NCBI GenBank assembly: GCA_030601885.1
Contig: JAUWAU010000012.1
Location: 62,001-126,000 of the forward strand
Source: Armatimonadota bacterium
GTDB lineage: Bacteria; Armatimonadota; Zipacnadia; JAUWAU01
DNA: 64,000 nt
Direction: 5' to 3'
In this document: piece by piece, positions 58,566 through 64,000 of the stretch
Numbering within the stretch: position 1 is the first letter of the stretch
Layout: each line of letters opens with the position of its first letter
Position numbers and translations under genes: made by a program
The notes under the pieces: generated by a model
What the model saw: the letters and a program-made list of their open reading frames with translations, nothing else
What the model was told of the DNA's origin: nothing
Database searches by the model: none

Positions 58566-59573
58566 ATGCTCCCAAAGAAACTCCTGGTTACCGGCGGGGC
58601 GGGGTTCATCGGCTCGAACTTCGTGCGCTTTTGGCTGGAGCAGCACGAGGACTGCTCGATTGCTGTCCTCGACAAACTGACATACGCGGGCAGCGTCGAG
58701 AATCTTGAGGGAGCCGAAAAGGATCCCCGGTGCACGTTCGTCCAGGGGGACGTCTGCGATAGGGACGTCGTGGATGCTCTGATGGCCGAGGCGGACGCGG
58801 TCGTGCACTTCGCGGCCGAGACCCACGTGGATCGCTCCATCCTGGCCGCCGGCGACTTCATCCAAACCGATGTGTTCGGCACTTTCGTGCTCCTGGAATC
58901 GGCCAGAGAGCACCGCGTTGACGGCTTCGTGCACGTCTCAACGGACGAGGTGTACGGCGAGCTGCTCGAGGGCTGGGCGAAGGAGACGGCGCCGCTGATG
59001 CCGCGCAATCCCTATTCGGCCAGCAAGGCCGGCGGCGACCGTATGGCCTATGCCTTTTTCGCCACCTACGGCGTCCCGACCATCATCACGCGGGGCGCCA
59101 ATACCTACGGCCCGTACCAGTATCCGGAAAAGCTCGTGCCGTTTTTCGTCACGCGCGCCGTACGCGATGAGCCGCTCCCGCTGTACGGCGACGGGCGGCA
59201 GGTGCGCGAGTGGCTCCACGTGAGCGATCACTGCGGCGCCATCGAGGTGCTTCTGGAGCGGGGGGAGCCGGGGCAAGTGTACAACGTGGCCGCCAGCAAC
59301 GAGCGGCGCAATATCGAGATGGCCAGGATCATTCTCGATGAGCTTGGCAAGTCCGAGAGCTTGCTTCGGTTCGTGAAGGACCGTCCCGGCCACGACCGGC
59401 GCTATGCTCTGGACTGCTCGAAGCTGCACAGCCTCGGCTGGCGGCCGAAGGCTGATTTCGACGCCGAGATCCGCGCTACCATCCGCTGGTACGCCAAGCA
59501 CCGCGACTGGTGTGAATGCGCTCTCGCGCGCAGTAAGGCATACTTCGAAGAGCAGTACGCCGACCGGGCGTGA
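58566..59573 (+). CDS. rfbB: dTDP-glucose 4,6-dehydratase
   Basis: 335 residues from ATG 58566 with GGAGG. Extended SDR: TGGAGFIGSNFVRFW as NAD site, LDKLTYAGSVENL, HFAAETHVDRSI, STDEVYGEL with the Thr-Asp-Glu catalytic group, and YSASKAGGDRMAYAF (Tyr-x3-Lys). It makes dTDP-4-keto-6-deoxyglucose for rhamnose and other deoxysugars. No rfbA, C or D next to it. It probably supplies the polysaccharide genes to the left. Confidence 0.95.
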   Translation: MLPKKLLVTGGAGFIGSNFVRFWLEQHEDCSIAVLDKLTYAGSVENLEGAEKDPRCTFVQGDVCDRDVVDALMAEADAVVHFAAETHVDRSILAAGDFIQTDVFGTFVLLESAREHRVDGFVHVSTDEVYGELLEGWAKETAPLMPRNPYSASKAGGDRMAYAFFATYGVPTIITRGANTYGPYQYPEKLVPFFVTRAVRDEPLPLYGDGRQVREWLHVSDHCGAIEVLLERGEPGQVYNVAASNERRNIEMARIILDELGKSESLLRFVKDRPGHDRRYALDCSKLHSLGWRPKADFDAEIRATIRWYAKHRDWCECALARSKAYFEEQYADRA

Positions 59574-59947
59574 CGGCAGGGGAAAGGATAAAGTGCCAAG
59601 GGTTCAGCGGAGACGGGAGCGTCCTAGGAAACTCGGCACCCGCACTTACCCCGGCTTCGTAGCCACCATACCTCAAGCTGCCGTAGTGCGGGTGAGGGCC
59701 AGGCACTCAGCTCCCGGGAGAGGTAGGTCGCGCCACTCGTGTTGAGGCCGGTTAGGGCGCAGCCAGCCGTGAAGCAGGGAGGCGCGCATGCACGCGCCCT
59801 TGTCTGAGCGGACGCGCGCCTTGCCATTCCCGTCTCATCTGTTATACTCGGCTGGGAGTGATGTCATACGCACAGGGCTTAGCGCGCGCGACGATCACGG
59901 TGCGCTGCGGGCGCAGATGATAGAGTTGTCGAGACAACGCCAAGAGC
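59574..59947. other. Intergenic region before nuclease-methyltransferase locus
   Basis: 374 bp with no gene that I can support. It holds a small hairpin GGCGCG...CGCGCC near 59789 and the promoter at 59821-59848. The ORFs in the track here have no family features. Confidence 0.5.
59821..59848 (+). promoter_or_regulatory. Sigma-70-type promoter of the nuclease locus
   Basis: TTGCCA, 16-base spacer, TATACT. Transcription near 59855 would give a leader of about 100 bases before the first nuclease gene. Confidence 0.55.
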
Positions 59948-60985
59948 ATGGAGGAGCCCAATAGAAAAGCGCTCTGGAACGGAAGTGCAGAGATGAGCGA
60001 TGCGGAGGGAATGCCGCGAGTGCACACATTGCCATGGCGAGACCACGTGGCGGGTGTGGAAGAGGCGTGTCGTGCCCTGCGCGTTCGTCGCGGTCGAGGG
60101 CGTGACTTGGCTAAGCTATTGACCGAGCTCTTCAGGGACAACAAGCGCTCGCGCGACCATCTCCTTGCAGCTAACGAGAGCTTTGAGATCACCGAGATCT
60201 ACGAGCTGTGGCAGCCTCATTTGCCGCGCTTCCCAGGTTTGAGAGAGAAGATTGCAGACTGCCTAAGCAAGGGGCCAGTCGTGGCGGAGGACGAGCGGCC
60301 CTCAACGGCCAGCAACAGGCCGCGGAACGATGCATTCGTGTATGTGTTGGCAGGTCGTCTGCTTGAGGCGGGCATCCACGTCCTGGCAGTTGACGGCATA
60401 TCACGCGAGGGTGTGTGTTGCGGTGGCACATCGGACATTGTCCTGAACTGGAAAGGACAGCAGATCGTCATCGAGTGCAAGCGGCCGCAGGCAATTCACG
60501 GCGTGGAACGGCGCATCAGGGAGGCAGTGGGCCAGATCCAAGACGCGGAGGTGCCAGGGATTGTTGCGTTGGACTGCTCTCGCATCGTCCGCCCCATCGA
60601 TCCTGCAGGGGCAACGCTTGGGACGCCTTCTGCACACAGGGGCTTGCGGTACGTAGAAGACCGGCTTCAGGAGTTGCTGGGAATCATTCCCCGGCCCTCC
60701 CCAGACAAGGGCGTCCTTGGCCTAGTACTGTTCGCGAGGGTGCCCCACATGACAGAGGTTCATCGCAGTACGATACTCTCGCCCACTGGAGAGCCATTTG
60801 TGTCATTTCAGCCCGACTCGATAGCTGCCCAAGTGATTTGGCATGACGACAGGGTGCGCGGTACTTGGGTTGTTCGGGAGATCTGGGTACACATAGGAGA
60901 ACACATGCGGAGCCAGGAACGTCGCAGAGGAGGCCATCATGTGCCGCCCGAGGCTCCGAGCGCGGAGTGGTTGTGCGAGGTTTGA
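59948..60985 (+). CDS. PD-(D/E)XK nuclease-like protein
   Basis: 345 residues. The central part has GGTSDIVLNWKGQQIVIECKRPQ: Asp163, then Glu176-Cys-Lys178 on the next strand, with the D-x(12)-ExK layout of PD-(D/E)XK nucleases. A following helix RRIREAVGQIQDA and strand PGIVALDCS complete the core. The first 110 residues are helical (LAKLLTELFRDNKRSRDHLL). No family name is recognised. It precedes a DNA methyltransferase by 106 bp, so a restriction or related defence role is likely. The start is ambiguous (59948, 59993 or 60011); none has a perfect ribosome site. Confidence 0.7.
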   Translation: MEEPNRKALWNGSAEMSDAEGMPRVHTLPWRDHVAGVEEACRALRVRRGRGRDLAKLLTELFRDNKRSRDHLLAANESFEITEIYELWQPHLPRFPGLREKIADCLSKGPVVAEDERPSTASNRPRNDAFVYVLAGRLLEAGIHVLAVDGISREGVCCGGTSDIVLNWKGQQIVIECKRPQAIHGVERRIREAVGQIQDAEVPGIVALDCSRIVRPIDPAGATLGTPSAHRGLRYVEDRLQELLGIIPRPSPDKGVLGLVLFARVPHMTEVHRSTILSPTGEPFVSFQPDSIAAQVIWHDDRVRGTWVVREIWVHIGEHMRSQERRRGGHHVPPEAPSAEWLCEV

Positions 60986-61091
60986 GGCGAACATCGCCCC
61001 TCTTCCCGTAGTACAACCGCAGCGATGGGGCTGGCCGGCGAGGATTTGAGGCGGGCGTGGCGAACACGTATGTGCATTGAGGAGGACGACC

Positions 61092-62006
61092 GTGTCGCAG
61101 GGATCTACTGCTGCATTGCCCACCCGACAGGCGCAACGGGTGCTCGACGTACACACTGAGCGCGCGTGCGAGTGTCCGGGAAACCACATCAACTGCTTGA
61201 CGCCCAAGGAGTGGCTCAAGGCGCAGATCGGCGTGTGGCAGTTCTTCTACGAGGGCCGAGACGTCAGGGACAAGGACGTCCACCCCGCAACCTATCCCAT
61301 CGCCCTTTCCACCCGGTGCATTGAGCTGTTCACGCATAGGGGGGAGCTCGTCCTGGACCCCTTTGTGGGCAGTGGAACCACGCTCGTCTCCGCCAGAGAC
61401 ACGGATCGCAACGCGGTGGGCTTCGACCTGCACCCTGGCTACATCGAGCTGTGTAAGCAGCGGCTCAGCCAGCAGCAACTCCTGGCGGATTCCCAGCAGT
61501 TGGCCATCTGCGACGACGCGAGGAACATTCCTGAGCACCTGCCGGAAGAGTCCGTTTCCCTGATCCTCACCTCGCCCCCCTACGCCAATCTGCTGAACCG
61601 GCCGCGGAAGAATAAGTCCAGGCGCGGCCCCGAACGGCACAACCGCCAGTATCAGCGCGTGGAGCAGTACTCCCAGGACGAGCGTGACCTCGGCACGCTA
61701 CCGTTAGAGCGCTACGCTGAGCAGATGGCGAACATCTTCGAGGGGTTGCTGCCGCTCCTTCGACCGAAGGCGCACTGCGTGGTGGATGTCCCCGACATGT
61801 GGTGGGAGAATGAGCGCGTCACGATCCACATCGCCCTTACAGAGGCATTACGCTCAGTAGGCTACGAGCTACGAAACACCATCATCTGGGACAGAACGAA
61901 CATCGTGAACCGCGTTGGCATCTTCGGGTGGCCGAGCAACTACATCACTATGGGCGTGACCTTCGAGTACCTCCTGGACTTCTGGCGACCGCCAGCCGAT
62001 GGCTGA
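61092..62006 (+). CDS. DNA methyltransferase (N4-cytosine/N6-adenine type)
   Basis: 304 residues from GTG 61092 with GAGGAGG. The AdoMet motif LDPFVGSGTTLVSA (from residue 88) comes before the catalytic TSPPY (160-164), so the order is motif I then IV, opposite to most beta-class enzymes of this type, whose DPFxGSGTT is near the C-terminus. SPPY is typical of N4-cytosine methylation. An N-terminal segment CECPGNHINCLTPKEWLKAQ has clustered cysteines. A target-recognition region lies after 170. The next gene overlaps by 8 bp and looks like a restriction enzyme, so this should be its protective methylase. Confidence 0.88.
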   Translation: MSQGSTAALPTRQAQRVLDVHTERACECPGNHINCLTPKEWLKAQIGVWQFFYEGRDVRDKDVHPATYPIALSTRCIELFTHRGELVLDPFVGSGTTLVSARDTDRNAVGFDLHPGYIELCKQRLSQQQLLADSQQLAICDDARNIPEHLPEESVSLILTSPPYANLLNRPRKNKSRRGPERHNRQYQRVEQYSQDERDLGTLPLERYAEQMANIFEGLLPLLRPKAHCVVDVPDMWWENERVTIHIALTEALRSVGYELRNTIIWDRTNIVNRVGIFGWPSNYITMGVTFEYLLDFWRPPADG

Positions 62007-62799
62007 CATCAGGGACCAAATCAGCGCCTTGATGAGTCGCGTCCGCAAGCGGGGCGGCCTTCCCTCTTCGTCCGAGATTGTTGATGAGGCATTCACAGAG
62101 CTAGAGTATACCCCCGCCGACATTCAGCCCGACGAAGTCTTGGCGAGATTCGACGAGCACCTGAGGCGCGTGTGGGAACATACACTGACAGTACTGGAGC
62201 GCCACGAGGACCGCTCCTATGCTGAGGGCATACTGCGCGAACTCGCGAGCGAGTATCCCCAGGATCTCCAGGCCGCAGAGAGAGTGGCCGAAGAAAACAG
62301 CTTCGAGGCGGGGGTCATGAGCCTCTTCGCCTCGTGGTATCCCCTGCTACGCCGCTGCTTCCTAAGCGTCAGTCAGAGCAGAAAGGCACGCGGCGGGAAG
62401 GATTTCGAACTGCAGATAGAACGGCTCCTCGACCTGGCCGGCGTGCCATACGTCCGGCAGGTGACGCAGTACCGTACCGACCTTATCCTCCCCGACCCGG
62501 ACACATACCAGGAGAACCGCAACATCGCGGCCGTTGTCTCGGTCAAGCGGACGCTGCGGGAACGGTGGGCAGAGGTCGCCGAGGAGCTCTTCAGTCTGCG
62601 CTCCCCAAACGTGTACCTGTTCACGGCGGACGAGAACGTGACTGAGAGGCATGTGGCAGAGATTTGCGAACGGTATAACATCTACTTAGTCGTCTGGGAA
62701 GAAGTCAAAGCGGCCCGGTTCGCGACCAGGCCGCTGGTCCTCAGCTACACCGAGTGGGCAACGCAGCGCCTACCACTTCTGCGCGAACACTGGGGATGA
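61999..62799 (+). CDS. Probable type II restriction endonuclease
   Basis: 266 residues, ATG 61999 overlapping the methylase by 8 bp. The C-terminal half has Asp161 (RTDLILPD), then SVKRTLRERW with Lys183, and Glu196 thirteen residues later. This D...SxK...E arrangement, where the second acid is on a following helix, is the variant known from EcoRII, Cfr10I and NgoMIV (from memory of those structures). The N-terminal half is helical (FDEHLRRVWEHTLTVLERHED). By position and active site it is the cutting partner of the methylase. The recognition sequence is unknown. An alternative is a Vsr-like or repair nuclease. Confidence 0.78.
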   Translation: MADIRDQISALMSRVRKRGGLPSSSEIVDEAFTELEYTPADIQPDEVLARFDEHLRRVWEHTLTVLERHEDRSYAEGILRELASEYPQDLQAAERVAEENSFEAGVMSLFASWYPLLRRCFLSVSQSRKARGGKDFELQIERLLDLAGVPYVRQVTQYRTDLILPDPDTYQENRNIAAVVSVKRTLRERWAEVAEELFSLRSPNVYLFTADENVTERHVAEICERYNIYLVVWEEVKAARFATRPLVLSYTEWATQRLPLLREHWG

Positions 62800-62833
62800 C
62801 ACGACCGCTGGCTCCAGTGCCTCCCGCGGCGAC

Positions 62834-63136
62834 GTGGGCCAGGGAGACGTCCGGGGGTCGGCACTGAGCGAGGAGAATCTGGTCCTGTGGGATGGCGTCA
62901 GGGAGGCGTTCGCCGCAGTCGTCAACAACCTGCTGGGGGCAAAGGAACTGCGCTTCGTGCCCGTACCAGCGCTGGCCTACGGGCTCGACGGCGAGGTGCT
63001 CAAGCTCCGGGTAGCAAAGGGCCCGCCAGCTCGTGCTTATGAAGAGTCGGGCTGGTTGCCGGCGGCGCGCCGCCCTGGCTGCCCATCTCCTGAGGAGTGG
63101 CTGCAATGTCAGATACAGCGATCTATGCGGTCATAG
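62834..63136 (+). CDS. Small hypothetical protein after restriction gene
   Basis: 100 residues, GTG start with no clear ribosome site. The sequence ENLVLWDGVREAFAAVVNNLLGAKELRFVPVPALAYGLDGEVLKLRVAKG looks like a real protein, but no family is known to me. The C-terminal 10 codons overlap the next gene. Its expression is plausible because it is 34 bp after the restriction gene in the same direction. It could instead be a decayed gene. Confidence 0.45.
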   Translation: MGQGDVRGSALSEENLVLWDGVREAFAAVVNNLLGAKELRFVPVPALAYGLDGEVLKLRVAKGPPARAYEESGWLPAARRPGCPSPEEWLQCQIQRSMRS

Positions 63137-63597
63137 CGCTCGCCAGCGCCTTGCTGACCCTCATAATCAGGCAACTCTTCGAGTCACGGAGCAGGCGTTC
63201 CGAAGAGAGACGATGGTATGCTGAGTTCTTCCTCCAAAGGAAGATCGAGGCACTCCAGAACGCGCACGGAGCACTCGTGGCCTGCTACAACCTCATCCCT
63301 CAGTTCGAGGCCATGGGCAGGCCGGAGCGCGAGCAGTTCGACGGCGAGATACGTGCCAGAATCCACGCCTACCAACAGGCGCAGCAACTGGCCTCGGTCT
63401 ACCTGGACGAGGAAGGAACTAATGCCGCGTACGGGGCAGCCTTGGCAATCGAGGAACACTTCGGCCTACGCATTCTCGACTGGGAGAGAAGCGACGAGGA
63501 GCTTGCACTCTCCGTCACCTATGCCAAAGCCAAGGCCGCGCTTGATGATGCCCTCGACCCCGACATCTTGAGACAGCTCGAAAAGGGCAAGGCCTGA
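63106..63597 (+). CDS. Single-helix membrane protein
   Basis: 163 residues. ATG 63106 has GAGGAG. Residues 5-25 (AIYAVIALASALLTLIIRQLF) form a membrane helix, then a basic stretch (ESRSRRSEERRW) and helices with heptads (LQRKIEALQNAHGALVACYNL, AYQQAQQLASVYLDEEG). Similar layouts are found in small membrane-anchored proteins of phage-defence loci, but I recognise no family. It is in line with the nuclease-methylase genes, and may be part of the same unit. Confidence 0.72.
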   Translation: MSDTAIYAVIALASALLTLIIRQLFESRSRRSEERRWYAEFFLQRKIEALQNAHGALVACYNLIPQFEAMGRPEREQFDGEIRARIHAYQQAQQLASVYLDEEGTNAAYGAALAIEEHFGLRILDWERSDEELALSVTYAKAKAALDDALDPDILRQLEKGKA

Positions 63598-63681
63598 GAA
63601 TATCGCGCGGCCCTGCTGCGGTCACCCGAGACAACGGGCCGAGGGGATCATGGAGTTCCTCGGCGTCCCAAGGGTGGGCGG

Positions 63682-64000
63682 CTACATCAGCTCTGCCGCT
63701 TTCGCCGCGGCGCGCCGCATGTCAAGCATGAGCAGACCCAGCGAGGCTTCGCGGTTCGCCAGGCACACCAGGACGGCCTCGCTGCCGGCGCGGAATACCA
63801 TGACGTAGCCGTCCCCCCCGCGCGCATGCAGCTCCTCGCACTCCCCGCGGCCAAACTCGCTCATGGAGCGTGCGGCATGGCCGAGTAAATCGGCCGTCAG
63901 TGCGGCTACGGCCTCCTCGTCCAGATCCGGCTCCAGATCCGACGCGACGCTGAAGCCGTCGGCCGTCACTACCGCTGCGCCGGTGATGTCCGAATTGCTC
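63682..64000 (-). CDS. Roadblock/LC7-domain protein, truncated at right edge
   Basis: The frame is open to the edge: residues SNSDITGAAVVTADGFSVASDL continue into the listed ORF, whose GTG 63969 is therefore internal. The pattern (DGFSVASDLEPDLDEEAVAALTADLLGHA, then EELHARGGDGYVMVF and LVCLANREASLGLLMLDMRRAA) is Roadblock/LC7, the MglB-like fold that controls small GTPases such as MglA. The 3' end is complete at 63682. The partner GTPase, if any, lies beyond the window. Confidence 0.85.
   Translation of the reverse strand, partial: SNSDITGAAVVTADGFSVASDLEPDLDEEAVAALTADLLGHAARSMSEFGRGECEELHARGGDGYVMVFRAGSEAVLVCLANREASLGLLMLDMRRAAAKAAELM

Overview
The window is a dense, high-GC (roughly 65%) bacterial chromosome segment with about 55 recognisable coding genes on both strands. 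I saw no rRNA, tRNA, CRISPR array or intact transposase. Starts with clear Shine-Dalgarno sequences (often GTG or TTG), Tat and Sec signal peptides, Cys-type sulfatases, secreted beta-helix and glycosidase proteins, a quinone-linked Hdr/Qmo iron-sulfur complex and many GC-rich intergenic palindromes point to a Gram-negative-type, probably anaerobic, polysaccharide-degrading member of an uncultured lineage. The gene mix recalls Planctomycetota, Armatimonadota, Hydrogenedentota and neighbouring candidate phyla, but I cannot assign a phylum from sequence alone.

Layout. 1-6.5 kb: edge-truncated secreted protein, a deleted sulfatase pseudogene, SDR dehydrogenase, FGGY sugar kinase, ArgB, and a DeoC/LacD-like aldolase. 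6.8-8.6 kb: REC-HD-GYP response regulator and a KaiC-like ATPase. 8.7-15.9 kb: AGT-type aminotransferase, Tat-exported sulfatase, cytidine deaminase, PurB, an anchored hexapeptide protein, GmhA and a zinc dehydrogenase. 16-21 kb: two large secreted carbohydrate-active proteins that converge and overlap by 4 bp. 21.5-25 kb: ferredoxin-type aldo/keto reductase and a two-gene ABC exporter. 25-32 kb: a minus-strand operon of about nine genes (ArsR, DsrE, TusA, MvhD-like, QmoA-like, QmoB-like, small winged helix, QmoC-like, OsmC). 32.4-36 kb: an ECF sigma factor coupled to a 984-residue zinc-finger/HEAT-repeat protein. 36.4-46.8 kb: small acidic membrane protein, sugar-phosphate isomerase, GAPDH-PGK-TPI, Tgt, a 948-residue FAD/Fe-S oxidoreductase and an RNA methyltransferase. 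46.8-53.5 kb: polysaccharide genes (two GT4, AsnB, GT2) interrupted by a HEPN/MNT pair and tandem repeats. 53.6-59.6 kb: UvrA, a transporter-gene remnant, two small envelope proteins and RfbB. 59.9-63.6 kb: a DNA methyltransferase between two PD-(D/E)XK nuclease candidates, plus two unknown genes. The right edge holds a truncated Roadblock/LC7 gene.

How it works together. Secreted sulfatases, the beta-helix protein and the GH39-like enzyme would release sugars, with the SDR, kinase, aldolase and AKR as candidate intracellular steps and GAPDH-PGK-TPI as central glycolysis. The Qmo/Hdr-like complex encoded with TusA and DsrE suggests electron flow between a sulfur-carrier system and the quinone pool, under a cysteine-containing ArsR repressor with a visible promoter.

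The strongest leads are (i) the Qmo-TusA-DsrE-OsmC operon, (ii) the ECF sigma with a HEAT-repeat anti-sigma-like partner, (iii) the nuclease-methyltransferase-nuclease locus, and (iv) a family of modular palindromic repeats with GTGGCACGG/CCGTGCCAC ends that recurs in intergenic spaces and abuts several decayed genes.
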